A stretch of 30,485 nt of DNA, from positions 1 to 30,485 of the IMG/VR virus record IMGVR_UViG_3300031746_000113; one strand, given 5' to 3'. Position 1 is the stretch's first letter; the number at the start of each line of letters is the position of its first letter. Of the stretch, positions 15,269 through 23,248 are shown in pieces. The DNA comes from a virus. The translations under genes were made by a program, and so were the position numbers. The notes beneath the pieces were generated by a model. That model did not search any database, was not told where the DNA came from, and saw only the letters and a program-made list of their open reading frames with translations.

Positions 15269-16915
15269 ATGGGCCGAAACATTGTTGAGATAATCATCAA
15301 GGCTGACAACCAGGCATCGGCACAGTTAAAGGCAGTCGCCGCCGACGCGAAGGGTATGGGCGGCGCTTTCTCGCAGGCCGCAACCATCATCGCTTCCGCT
15401 GGCGCCATAGTGGCAACCGCTTTGACCGCAATGATCGTCAAGACCGCCGAATGGGAGCATGAACTTCAGCATGTCAGCGAACGTCTCGGGGTCTCGACGG
15501 AATTTCTCTCTGGCATGGAATACGCACTCAAAACAACCGGCGGCGAGATTGGCAACTTCCAGATCGGCATGAAACTTCTCGCCTCAACCCTGCAAGATGC
15601 TATCAATGGCAATGCCGAAGCGCAGAAGAAATTCGACGCCCTTGGGATCTCTATTCGCGATGCATCTGGTAACGTCCGCGGTGCTCAAGAAATGTTTTTC
15701 GTGTTCGCTGACAGGATCGCGCAGGCGAAAACCTCAACAGAGGCGATGGCGATTGCGACAGACTTCTTTGGACGCAACGCGCTAACACTTCTCCCGCTCT
15801 TGAAGCAGGGTTCGGCTGGGATCAAAGAACTCATGGATCGCAACAAGGAACTCGGGGGAGAACTCTCTACCAACGCCGCGGTCATAGCCGACAAGTACAA
15901 CGTCGCAATGGTGGACCTCAAGACATCGCTCAAGGGCATTGCGATAACGATCACGGGTGAATTTCTACCGGCCCTTACGGCATTGAACACTTTCCTAGCA
16001 AACGGTATCCCTGAATGGTGGAAATTCATCAGGTCGATAAATCCGTTCCAGAAGTCAATCGACAATATTGCTTGGGTAATTGACAAGGTTACAAGAAAAG
16101 GTGCGCCACCGACTCCTGTTTATGGCCCCGTCCTAGCGAACAACCCCTTCGCTGGTATCGTAATGGACAAGGTGGCGGCAGAGTATGCGGCTGGTCAAAC
16201 ATTCGCAACAGAGGCGACGGCGAAAACTACCGAAGCAGTTATCGCACAGACAAAGGCGATTCATTACCAAGTTGCCGCATTGAAAGACGAACTTCTGCCC
16301 GTGCTTGCAAGCGTCTATGCTGACAAGGGTATGAACTTGGGCTCCCCCGAAGCTCTACCTGCGATGGTGAATCCCCTTGCCGACTCATGGCAGGCCGGCC
16401 TTGATGAGTTTGACATCAAGGGCATGGACGTTGCACGCGACTTGACGCAAGAATTCGGCGGCATGTTCTCGCAGATAGCGCAGAAGGGCGTGAATGCAGC
16501 GGAGGTATTCGACAGCGCGTGGCGCTCTGCTATCGGGAGCGTTGCTGCGAAGCTCGCAGAGATGGCGATCTGGAAGGTGGGCGGGTCGATTCTCGGAACC
16601 GTTCTTGGTTTTCTTCCATTCCTGAACGAGGGTGGCGAAGTCAAAGGTGCCGCGAGCGGCCTCGAAGCATTCGGCGGTACGCGCGGCCGCGATACGATCC
16701 CGACGATGATCGGTTCCGGCGAAGTGGTCATGCCCTCCCCGACGGTCAACCGGCTGAAGGCATTTCTCGACCGAGCAGAGAGTTCACTCCAAGGCGCGGT
16801 GAACGTCTACCCGCTCTTTTTCAGCGGTTCACGTCAAGACTCGCAGCTTGCGGCCGAATATATCCAGCGGCGCCTTGACGGGAACAGTCGCTTCGTCATC
16901 GAGGGGAGTCTTTGA
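15269..16915 (+). CDS. Tail tape measure protein (short)
   Basis: The 548-residue product starts after AGGAG. Its N-terminal EIIIKADNQASAQLKAVAADAKGM pattern is that of Gram-negative tape measures, followed by a hydrophobic stretch (IIASAGAIVATALTAMIV), a conserved LGVSTEFLSGMEYALKTTGG and FADRIAQAKTSTEAMAIATDFFGRNALTLLPLL block, and a second nonpolar region around WKVGGSILGTVLGFLPF. It is small for a tape measure. At the usual ~1.5 angstrom per residue the predicted tail is only about 80 nm. It sits after the chaperone pair. A C-terminal LNEGGEVKG...TIPTMIGSGEVVMPSPTVNRL motif is common in tape measures. Confidence 0.92.
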   Translation: MGRNIVEIIIKADNQASAQLKAVAADAKGMGGAFSQAATIIASAGAIVATALTAMIVKTAEWEHELQHVSERLGVSTEFLSGMEYALKTTGGEIGNFQIGMKLLASTLQDAINGNAEAQKKFDALGISIRDASGNVRGAQEMFFVFADRIAQAKTSTEAMAIATDFFGRNALTLLPLLKQGSAGIKELMDRNKELGGELSTNAAVIADKYNVAMVDLKTSLKGIAITITGEFLPALTALNTFLANGIPEWWKFIRSINPFQKSIDNIAWVIDKVTRKGAPPTPVYGPVLANNPFAGIVMDKVAAEYAAGQTFATEATAKTTEAVIAQTKAIHYQVAALKDELLPVLASVYADKGMNLGSPEALPAMVNPLADSWQAGLDEFDIKGMDVARDLTQEFGGMFSQIAQKGVNAAEVFDSAWRSAIGSVAAKLAEMAIWKVGGSILGTVLGFLPFLNEGGEVKGAASGLEAFGGTRGRDTIPTMIGSGEVVMPSPTVNRLKAFLDRAESSLQGAVNVYPLFFSGSRQDSQLAAEYIQRRLDGNSRFVIEGSL

Positions 16916-18441
16916 TGAACTTCCTCAAGATCAAGACCGCCGATGGAATTCACCGCGAAATTGATCTCATCGATTATGCCGTCTATCAGCGTAATGCGGA
17001 TAAGGTTTTCGATTCCGTCATTGAAACGGATGACGGGACACAGACGGTCTATCAGCGCGCACGACGCCGGACATTTGGGATCGCACTCGATGGTGTTCCT
17101 CAAGCATCAGTCGATACTCTCGAACAGATTTGGAAAGATCGCCAGGAATGCTATTTCGAGGGCAACGTCGGGGAAAATACCCGCGTCTATCATCCATTCG
17201 AGACGGGCAAGAATCCACTTCTTGGCGGCATCGGTCTTTACGGACGCGCCTCCATTGCTACATATACCGGCCTCGACGGGAAGATTCGCGAAGTCGGTTC
17301 GGGCCTTCCGCGTTTCGAAGCGTGCAAGATGGGGAACGGGATTATCCTCGAGATGGCGCGGACGAATTACTTCTACCCGTCGCATGGGGCAAGCGGATCG
17401 ACTATCTGGACAACGCAACAGGGGACGCCGGTTGTCGCCTGGGACACGAACATCGCGAGCAATGTGTATGGTAAGGCCGGAACTATACGCCTTGAACTGA
17501 CGAGCGCGACGCCCGACATTGTGAAGACAACGGTAGCTGGTCTTACCCCCGCAGCCACCTATTCGTGTTTCATATGGGCGAAGGGCGTCGGGAGCATCCT
17601 TCTCAACGTCTATGGAGCGACCGGGACCGTCACGTCCGGGACGAAAACGCTGACGATGGATTGGCAGCAGATCGCCGTCGAGGGATTCATTGCAACCGCA
17701 TCTTCGGTTGAGATGTGGATTATCGGCTCGACTAACACGCGCCTCTGGGTATCGGCGCATCAAGTCGAGGCGGGGCATACCTTCACGAGTTACATCCCGA
17801 CAGTCAGCGCGGCGGTTCCTCGACTCATGGATCAATGGTCGATCGTCACTACCACGAATTATGCAGAGGGTTCGATTGCTTTCTGGTTGAAGTTCCCGCG
17901 CGTTACGTCAGGGGCTGATGGCACCCGATACCCCTGGTATCTCAACGCCAATTTTTATTCGTATATCAGCGCCGATGGGAAGATCGGTTTTGCCATCGCG
18001 TCCGGCGTTGGGATCGAAATCGCTTATGCGACTCACGGCCTCACGCCGGGAACGATCGCTCATTTGGCATTCGTCTGGAAGCGCGATTATTGCGCCATCA
18101 TCATCAATGGAGTCGCCGTCGGGACTTCGACGAGCAATGTGCGCGTGAGCGGTGCGGCATCGACGCTGCAACTCTACGCCGGGAGTGGTTGCCCGAATAC
18201 GGTCATCGACGATTTACGTCTCGATGACCGATACGTTGAATGGCGCACTTCGGAGACTGGCCTCTACATGAGGTATTCGAGTACAAGCAATCTCGCGTTT
18301 TGCAAAGTCACCCAGGGGCGAAAGTTCAGAATCAAAGGAGCCGATTTCAAACCGCGCGAAGGCGACCCGGCATATTTCAATGGCACATTCGTCATGGAAG
18401 AAAGTTCATCGGATGAGAATTTCACCATAGGGGCGAAGTGA
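16915..18441 (+). CDS. Distal tail protein with carbohydrate-binding and LamG/ConA-like domains
   Basis: ATG 16915 overlaps the tape-measure TGA and follows GAGGGGAG, giving 508 residues. The first ~110 residues look like a distal tail / minor tail anchor (FLKIKTADGIHREI). Residues about 150-290 form a beta-sandwich ending in the recurrent phage CBM phrase VEAGHTFTSYIPT. Residues about 295-440 fit a LamG/concanavalin A lectin fold: GSIAFWLKFP, IAHLAFVWKRDYCAIIINGVAVG and a closing TVIDDLRLDDRY. These domains typically bind surface glycans, so this is a probable host-adhesion component at the tail tip. It is followed by the fibre gene. Confidence 0.84.
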   Translation: MNFLKIKTADGIHREIDLIDYAVYQRNADKVFDSVIETDDGTQTVYQRARRRTFGIALDGVPQASVDTLEQIWKDRQECYFEGNVGENTRVYHPFETGKNPLLGGIGLYGRASIATYTGLDGKIREVGSGLPRFEACKMGNGIILEMARTNYFYPSHGASGSTIWTTQQGTPVVAWDTNIASNVYGKAGTIRLELTSATPDIVKTTVAGLTPAATYSCFIWAKGVGSILLNVYGATGTVTSGTKTLTMDWQQIAVEGFIATASSVEMWIIGSTNTRLWVSAHQVEAGHTFTSYIPTVSAAVPRLMDQWSIVTTTNYAEGSIAFWLKFPRVTSGADGTRYPWYLNANFYSYISADGKIGFAIASGVGIEIAYATHGLTPGTIAHLAFVWKRDYCAIIINGVAVGTSTSNVRVSGAASTLQLYAGSGCPNTVIDDLRLDDRYVEWRTSETGLYMRYSSTSNLAFCKVTQGRKFRIKGADFKPREGDPAYFNGTFVMEESSSDENFTIGAK

Positions 18442-19514
18442 TGGCGCGCACATGGATACATCGATTGATAGCGAAAGGCAATTCGCTTGCGGAGGATGAG
18501 GACTGGAAGGCCATCACCGATTCCATTGACGCGGGGGCGGCGGGAGGCATATCGACTACCGATCCGCGGCTATCAGACGCCAGAACACCCACCGCGCATG
18601 AGCATGAACCGGAGGATATAATCGGGGGCGTTCTTGTCGGAACTGATCCGCGACTATCCGACGCCCGTACCCCGATTGGTCATGCACACGCGCCGGGAGA
18701 TACGACGGGTACGGCTGTCATAACGAACGACGCCCGCCTCTCCGATGCCCGCACGCCGACGACGCATAACCACGATGCATCCTACGAGGCGAAAAACTCC
18801 AATATTCAGGCGCACGTTGTATCCGCTCATGCCCCATCAGGCGCGCAGGTCAATGCGGATATCACGAAGGCTGAAATCGAAGCGAAATTGACAGGCGCTC
18901 TTTCATCGCATACCCACGGCTATGAAGCGGCGAACGCGAATATCCAGGCCCACGTGATTTCGGCTCACGCTCCGTCTACCGCACAGAAAAACTCTGACAT
19001 CACCAAGGCAGAGATAGAGGCGAAACTCACCGGGGCGATTAGCACGCATACGCATTCGGGCGGCGCAGATCCTTTCCTTGTGAAATTGCGGCTGGCGGGG
19101 GATATCACGAATGCGACGGTAACGCCGACAAATCTGACGGGCATGGCGTTCACCTATGAGACGAACAGTTTCTACGTATTCGAGATGTTCATGCTCTGCA
19201 CGTCCGGGGCGGCGACTACGGGTTATGGTTTCGCGCTCGACGTTTCAACTGCTATCACTTCGATGGGATTATTTTTTGAGCACCAGCTCGCAACGGGCGG
19301 GACAGTATCGGGCGGCGATAGCATCGCGGACAATGTTTCGAGGGGATTGAGCTCCGGTGTCCCGGCGATTACGGTTGTCAACCCGGTGATGGGGCATGGA
19401 ATCTTGCTGACGGGCGCGAATACAGGGACGGCGCAATTCACGTTTCGCCCCGAAGTTGCTTACATGGCAACGTGCAAGGCCGGGTCTGTAATAAGGGTGA
19501 TGAAGATAGCATGA
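18441..19514 (+). CDS. Tail fibre with His-rich tandem repeats
   Basis: The start ATG overlaps the previous TGA, giving 357 residues. After a short anchor, residues about 40-115 carry three D(P/A)RLSDARTP copies, each followed by an HxH-type cluster (HEH, HAH, HNH). Residues about 120-212 hold two 46-residue repeats ending in HTH. The C-terminal ~145 residues form a beta-rich tip. HxH-bearing repeats of this kind occur in trimeric phage fibres, where the histidines bind iron along the shaft; metal binding here is inferred. This is likely the receptor-binding fibre, with the tip the most likely to vary between relatives. Confidence 0.82.
   Translation: MARTWIHRLIAKGNSLAEDEDWKAITDSIDAGAAGGISTTDPRLSDARTPTAHEHEPEDIIGGVLVGTDPRLSDARTPIGHAHAPGDTTGTAVITNDARLSDARTPTTHNHDASYEAKNSNIQAHVVSAHAPSGAQVNADITKAEIEAKLTGALSSHTHGYEAANANIQAHVISAHAPSTAQKNSDITKAEIEAKLTGAISTHTHSGGADPFLVKLRLAGDITNATVTPTNLTGMAFTYETNSFYVFEMFMLCTSGAATTGYGFALDVSTAITSMGLFFEHQLATGGTVSGGDSIADNVSRGLSSGVPAITVVNPVMGHGILLTGANTGTAQFTFRPEVAYMATCKAGSVIRVMKIA
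18555..18770 (+). repeat. Three DPRLSDARTP-H.H coding repeats in tail fibre
   Basis: Three units begin near 18560, 18646 and 18729, each encoding a D(P/A)RLSDARTP core and a following histidine pair. The spacing is 83-86 bases and the third unit is more diverged in sequence. The repeats lie at the base of the fibre shaft. Confidence 0.8.
18801..19076 (+). repeat. Two 138-bp (46-residue) shaft repeats in tail fibre
   Basis: Unit 1 (18801-18938) and unit 2 (18939-19076) encode NIQAHV(V/I)SAHAPS, DITKAEIEAKLTGA and an HTH, with almost identical protein sequence but many silent DNA differences. The synonymous drift suggests selection to keep the protein repeat rather than a recent duplication. 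Confidence 0.8.
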
Positions 19515-20059
19515 TGGGATGGAGCGCAGAAGCGCAGACGATTCTCGAATCGAATCACATCGAGGGCCGGCTGCGTTGCTATATCGATGTTGAGTATGGC
19601 GGCGCGTGGGGATTGAACGTCGTCGAGGTGACGAACCGGGTTATTGCCTGGGGCGAGATCGAACGTGCGACCTCGGCTATTGATAAGAACTTCAACACCT
19701 GCCAGATCATCATTCGCTTTCGAAACGACGATTCCTATCTCACGCCGAATTTCATGTCCGGGGGGCGCGACAGAATCTCGAACGTGTGGAGTCTCCGCCC
19801 GTCCGGCGAAGCCGATTATAAGGATTGTAAACTCTATGTCGATTTCGAGATCAAACTTTCCAGCGGCACGTGGGAATCGCTCCGTCTCGTGCGCGGGAAA
19901 ATCTCGGATATGAATCTCATGGATGACACCGGCCCGGCGTGCGAGCTCGTCATCAAGGATACGTTCATGGATGCGCTCGACAAGAAGTTGACTCTACAGG
20001 ATGGCGATGGTGGCTATTTCACAACCACTTGGCATCCTGGAGTATATCCCTGGAGGTAG
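19511..20059 (+). CDS. Putative baseplate / tail-tip protein A
   Basis: ATG 19511 overlaps the fibre stop, giving 182 residues. The product is beta-rich and aromatic (LRCYIDVEYGGAWGLNVVEV, VIAWGEIERATSAIDKNFNTCQI, LYVDFEIKLSSGTWESLRLVRGKISDM) without signal or membrane segments. The pattern '...(R)..(I)....I....(A)...L.I.N.D..(L)T' is seen in N-terminal domains of tail hub proteins. Together with the next gene it may represent a hub split into two polypeptides. Family not recognised with confidence. Confidence 0.7.
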   Translation: MMGWSAEAQTILESNHIEGRLRCYIDVEYGGAWGLNVVEVTNRVIAWGEIERATSAIDKNFNTCQIIIRFRNDDSYLTPNFMSGGRDRISNVWSLRPSGEADYKDCKLYVDFEIKLSSGTWESLRLVRGKISDMNLMDDTGPACELVIKDTFMDALDKKLTLQDGDGGYFTTTWHPGVYPWR

Positions 20060-20062
20060 ATC

Positions 20063-21079
20063 GTGGCGCTTCCGACAACCGATCCGCGTTTGCTTCCGGT
20101 TGTGAGTTCAGTCTCAGAACCGGAAGGCGGCTACACGGTCGATGGTCGCGCATATTCCTATTACATCGTGGGAACCGGCTTGAGCATATTCGCGAAGCCG
20201 CGCGCGACTTGGATAGACACGCCCAAGTGGGCTTATGATATCGCCGATCTTGTCTATATGATTTTCGACAAGACGAATTTTTACACGAAACTGAGCCTCT
20301 ATTTCCAAGCTACTCGTCCGGCAAATATGGGCTTGGAACAACCGCTTAGCTATTACCGCAAGACCGTTCCATGTATCATCTATGCCTACGCGCGATGGAA
20401 AGCCATGATTGACATTGCGGATATCGACGCCGCAAGTTTCACCGCGGTCGATTCGTTCTGCCTGGGGAACAACTACCTCTTTACCCCCGCATTCATCGAG
20501 GAGAGTTCCCTTGAAATCATTCGTTCACTCTGCGAGGCGAGCAATCTCATATTCATCTACACGAACGGCGCCGGGAAACTCGCATGCGGTTATTTCTATA
20601 ATCCACCGGCGAGTGCGAATTGGATACTCAATGAGGATGAGATCATCTCGATCAAATCATATAGCGAGATGCTCGATCGTGAGCTCCCGGGCGTCGCGCG
20701 CTACGGATGGGATGCGCGGGGCATATCACCCGGAGATCCAAAATTCGGGTGGGCGAAGAAGGACGTGACAGAACTTCCATTCACTGCCGATGGCACGGTC
20801 ATGGAAGGCGAATACGAATCGAAGTATGTAGATTATGGTTCAGACTGGTGCGGATCGTTCATTGATTTCGGAAAGTACATGCGCCTCGAGGTTGAGATCG
20901 GCCCCCGGGCGTTCGCCTGGGATATCGACGAGGTTGTCGAGGTCTTTCATGAGGCGCTCGGTCTCGGGATCGATCCCGACTACCACGATTATTTTCGCAT
21001 CCATAAGATTCAGTACCATCTGCGAACGATGACCGCGACGGTGACGATGGTAAAGCACAAATGGTGGAACATCACGTAG
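20063..21079 (+). CDS. Putative baseplate / tail hub protein B
   Basis: The start is GTG 20063, seven bases after GGAGG (20052-20056), giving 338 residues. It opens with a short TTDPRLLPVV stretch reminiscent of the fibre repeat, then a long domain with FCLGNNYLFTPAFIEESSLEIIRSLCEASNLIFIYTNGAGKLACGYF. That segment, followed by LNEDEIISIKSYSEMLDRE, has the look of the tail hub fold in which a helix precedes a 'reads like a ligand-binding' loop region. The C-terminus is beta-strand and basic (HLRTMTATVTMVKHKWWNI). It likely closes the tail tube with the preceding gene. Function by position mainly. Confidence 0.72.
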   Translation: MALPTTDPRLLPVVSSVSEPEGGYTVDGRAYSYYIVGTGLSIFAKPRATWIDTPKWAYDIADLVYMIFDKTNFYTKLSLYFQATRPANMGLEQPLSYYRKTVPCIIYAYARWKAMIDIADIDAASFTAVDSFCLGNNYLFTPAFIEESSLEIIRSLCEASNLIFIYTNGAGKLACGYFYNPPASANWILNEDEIISIKSYSEMLDRELPGVARYGWDARGISPGDPKFGWAKKDVTELPFTADGTVMEGEYESKYVDYGSDWCGSFIDFGKYMRLEVEIGPRAFAWDIDEVVEVFHEALGLGIDPDYHDYFRIHKIQYHLRTMTATVTMVKHKWWNIT

Positions 21080-21089
21080 GAGGAGGCGA

Positions 21090-21368
21090 ATGGAAGGCAA
21101 TGGCGAGAAGGCCGTGATGAAACGGGATATCGAGGAACTCGAAAAGAAGATTGATGAATTATCCACGACTTTCATCACGCGCTTTGCAAAGATCGAAAAG
21201 TTTTTTGATGCTGGAGGTATCTGCGAACAGTCGAGGCGCAAGGTCGATACGGTGGCAAGCCAGACGAAATGGCAATGGGGTGCGATAACGGGCCTCGCTG
21301 CGGGAATCTCGGCATGGCTCGGATATGTGACTAGGATTGTTATCGAGCACTTCCAGCGGGGTGGATAA
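21090..21368 (+). CDS. XhlA-like coiled-coil membrane protein (lysis cassette)
   Basis: ATG 21090 follows AGGAGGAGG. The 92-residue product has an N-terminal charged coiled coil (MKRDIEELEKKIDELSTTFITRFAKIEKFF) and one C-terminal transmembrane segment (about 68-86, WGAITGLAAGISAWLGYVT). This matches haemolysin XhlA-type accessory proteins that sit beside holins. It may regulate the holin 500 bases downstream. Its stop overlaps the start of the endolysin in a TAATG. An antiholin role is possible but cannot be read from sequence. Confidence 0.72.
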   Translation: MEGNGEKAVMKRDIEELEKKIDELSTTFITRFAKIEKFFDAGGICEQSRRKVDTVASQTKWQWGAITGLAAGISAWLGYVTRIVIEHFQRGG

Positions 21369-21832
21369 TGATCTTGAACTTCTCCCAAGACCTTCTTGAA
21401 CGCAAGACACAGGTCGATCTTGAAGATGAATTCGGCACGCTCAACCCGCTCGCATGCCGCGTGTTTGCCATGTGTGCTCTGCTCGCGCTCGTGCTATTCA
21501 ACAAGCAACTCATCATCACCTCGATGCGCCGCGCGACGGGTAACCATCTCTCGGGCCGCATGGTAGATTTCGACGTGGATGAGAAGCGACAGTACAACGG
21601 CCTCGCGCCCGAGGAGGCGCAGATACTCGCGGACATCATCGCGCTCACGTTTTGCTATGACCTTGACCGTCCGCACTTCCCCGTCGCAGTCTACGGGAAG
21701 AACGATTCGGCGGGCCTGCATTGGAATCATATCCACCTGCAAGTCTGCTACGGCGACGGTACGAAATTCAAGCGAATGGATCTGATAGACCGTTGGAACC
21801 TCAACCTCGCGGCCTTCGCGAGCGAATCTTGA
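21368..21832 (+). CDS. Endolysin, M15-type zinc peptidase (putative)
   Basis: This 154-residue enzyme probably cleaves peptide bonds in peptidoglycan. Zinc ligands of the M15 (D-Ala-D-Ala carboxypeptidase / L-Ala-D-Glu endopeptidase) family are visible: His60 and Asp67 in NHLSGRMVDFD (HxxxxxxD) and a final histidine in LHWNHIHLQV (His121 or His123). The length is as in single-domain M15 endolysins. No signal peptide or SAR anchor precedes it; one short hydrophobic stretch (FAMCALLALVLF) lies inside the fold. It therefore probably depends on the holin encoded next. A cell-wall binding domain is absent. Confidence 0.84.
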   Translation: MILNFSQDLLERKTQVDLEDEFGTLNPLACRVFAMCALLALVLFNKQLIITSMRRATGNHLSGRMVDFDVDEKRQYNGLAPEEAQILADIIALTFCYDLDRPHFPVAVYGKNDSAGLHWNHIHLQVCYGDGTKFKRMDLIDRWNLNLAAFASES

Positions 21833-21849
21833 GGAGAGGAGGTTGAGCA

Positions 21850-22134
21850 ATGGAACTCGTAGGATGGTATGAACTCATCCTGGTTGCAATCCAGGTCGGG
21901 TATTCGTGGTGCCTGAAGCATTTCACGGCGCTCAATTCGAAGTGGCTCCCGCTCATAAACTTCGGCGTCGCGTTCCTGACGATCACGGTAGTGACCATGC
22001 AGGCCGGGCAATCGTTCCAGGTGGCGATAGTCCAGGGTCTCTACAAGGGACTGTTGACCGCGATAGCTTCGACAGGCGTTCATTCCGCGGCGAAGAACAC
22101 GGCGGAAGCGTTCGTTCCCACTACCCCGGCATAG
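21850..22134 (+). CDS. Holin, putative
   Basis: The 94-residue protein has an AGGAGG ribosome site and two to three hydrophobic segments: ELILVAIQVGYSWCL, WLPLINFGVAFLTITVVTM and a weaker FQVAIVQGLYKGLLTAIAST, with a short polar C-terminus. Size, topology and placement directly after the endolysin fit a phage holin that permeabilises the inner membrane at the end of infection. The GLLTAIASTGVHSAAKN ending resembles several phage holin families (LLH-like). Exact family unresolved. Confidence 0.8.
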   Translation: MELVGWYELILVAIQVGYSWCLKHFTALNSKWLPLINFGVAFLTITVVTMQAGQSFQVAIVQGLYKGLLTAIASTGVHSAAKNTAEAFVPTTPA

Positions 22135-22151
22135 GCCGGAAAGGAGAGGCG

Positions 22152-22598
22152 ATGAAAAACCTCATTCTCGTTTTCCTCGTTTCGTTCCTGATGCTTTCGC
22201 CCGTGCTGGCGATGGCGCAGGATATCGGCGACTATCCGCTTGGCAAGCATGGCTGGATGTTCGACGTGGCGACGGCGGTGCCGCTCATGAAGATCGTCGA
22301 GTCGAATGACGCCAATACCAAGATGGACGTTCTCCCCGTCGCCGGTCTCGGCGGCGGTCTGTGCATTTACTGGACGGATGTCAACGTCATCGATCACAAG
22401 AAGATCGTGGCTCTCAACGCGCCGATGCTCTATGCCTCAACACGCATCGACGACGAGAAGAAACTCGACCTGACTGTGGCGGCGACGGTAGGGTTCTTCG
22501 ACAATCTCATCGAGTTCGGCGTCGGGTATGAGCTCGGAAAACTGCCATATGAGCGAAGTCGGCTGGTGGGCCTGTTTTCGCTGGGGGTGAGTTTCTAA
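22152..22598 (+). CDS. Exported outer-membrane beta-barrel-like protein
   Basis: ATG 22152 follows AAAGGAGAGG. The 148-residue product has a clear Sec signal (MKNLILVFLVSFLMLSPVLAMA, likely cleavage before QDIGD). The mature part is an alternating hydrophobic/polar beta pattern: MFDVATAVPLMKIV, VAGLGGGLCIYWT, KLDLTVAATVGFFDNLIEFGVGYELG, and LVGLFSLGVSF, ending in Phe as outer-membrane barrels do for BAM recognition. About 126 mature residues would make a small (about eight-stranded) barrel. It sits in the lysis cassette but is not a spanin. Surface exclusion of other phages or lysogenic conversion are possible roles; none is demonstrated. Confidence 0.8.
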   Translation: MKNLILVFLVSFLMLSPVLAMAQDIGDYPLGKHGWMFDVATAVPLMKIVESNDANTKMDVLPVAGLGGGLCIYWTDVNVIDHKKIVALNAPMLYASTRIDDEKKLDLTVAATVGFFDNLIEFGVGYELGKLPYERSRLVGLFSLGVSF

Positions 22599-22641
22599 TT
22601 TTCGGCACCGCGTCGGCTTCCCCCATGCTGGCGCAACTGGG

Positions 22642-22670
22642 GGGAGGGGGAACGAACCTCGCCCCCTCCC
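22642..22670 (+). terminator. GC-rich hairpin after lysis/barrel gene, possible terminator
   Basis: GGGAGGGGG (22642-22650) pairs with CCCCCTCCC (22662-22670), a 9-bp stem with an 11-base loop, about 45 bases after the barrel-gene stop. No U-tract follows, so simple intrinsic termination is doubtful. It may mark the end of the late transcript. Confidence 0.45.
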
Positions 22671-22686
22671 TCATAAGAGGTTCCGC

Positions 22687-22977
22687 GTGAAGTGTCCTCT
22701 CCGAAGAAAGTTCTGTCGTCCTTCAATACTCAAAGAATACGAATGCGGGTCATGGTTCTGTAGCGGCGTGAAAACCTCCGACCGCAAGAGTCCCGGCGGC
22801 GTCAAGATGGACGTGATTCGCCTCTGCGCCAACGGGCATTTTGCCAAGCGCGAGTGCATCCTCCAATGCACTCCCGATGAGGCGGCAACCTTGGGGGCAC
22901 TTCTCTCGAATGCCGCGGCTGAATGGCTTAACGCTTCGGACGATTATCAAGGATTCATCGCGGACAATGACAAGTGA
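22687..22977 (+). CDS. Small cysteine-rich hypothetical protein
   Basis: The start is GTG 22687 after an AAGAGGT-like site. The 96-residue product is cysteine-rich in its first two-thirds (MKCPLRRKFCRPS, YECGSWFCSG, CANGHFAKRECILQC) and acidic at the end. The spacing of cysteines suggests one or two zinc sites rather than disulphides, since there is no signal peptide. Its last 11 bases overlap the start of the next cysteine-rich gene. It is the first of three consecutive small cysteine-rich proteins. Family not recognised. Confidence 0.65.
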   Translation: MKCPLRRKFCRPSILKEYECGSWFCSGVKTSDRKSPGGVKMDVIRLCANGHFAKRECILQCTPDEAATLGALLSNAAAEWLNASDDYQGFIADNDK

Positions 22978-23248
22978 ACACCTGAAACCTCTCTCCGCTT
23001 GGGCCCGCAACGCCCGCTATGCTCAGCGGCACCGCGACAGGGGCTTGTGCAAGCAATGCCCGCGCCCGGTGGCGCATGGTTTCCTCTACTGCTCGCACTG
23101 CCTCGAAAGCAACCGGAAACGCCGGTCAGAACTGCGGAGGCGTTGGGCCGCGGCAGGATTGTGCCTTTCGTGCGGACGCCCCATCGAGCCGGGTTTCCGA
23201 TGCCACAATCGTAACGAGTGCATACCGTCGAGGAGGATTGCGAGATGA
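22967..23248 (+). CDS. Small double zinc-finger protein
   Basis: ATG 22967 overlaps the preceding gene, giving 93 residues. It contains two zinc-binding-like units: CKQCPRPVAHGFLYCSHC, and then CLSCGRPIEPGFRCHNRNEC, separated by a strongly basic helix (LESNRKRRSELRRRWAAAG). Two CxxC knuckles plus a basic linker are typical of small phage nucleic-acid-binding proteins or HNH-nuclease-type treble clefs that have lost the catalytic part. I see no His-Asn-His core, so I do not call a nuclease. A regulatory or nucleic-acid-binding role is inferred. Confidence 0.7.
   Translation: MTSEHLKPLSAWARNARYAQRHRDRGLCKQCPRPVAHGFLYCSHCLESNRKRRSELRRRWAAAGLCLSCGRPIEPGFRCHNRNECIPSRRIAR

Noticed and set aside
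18555-19076. CRISPR array
   Set aside because: The repeats are coding, in frame, and diverge at synonymous sites; there are no uniform spacers.
22968-23248. HNH endonuclease (as found in phage packaging regions)
   Set aside because: Zinc knuckles are present but the His-Asn-His catalytic core is not visible.
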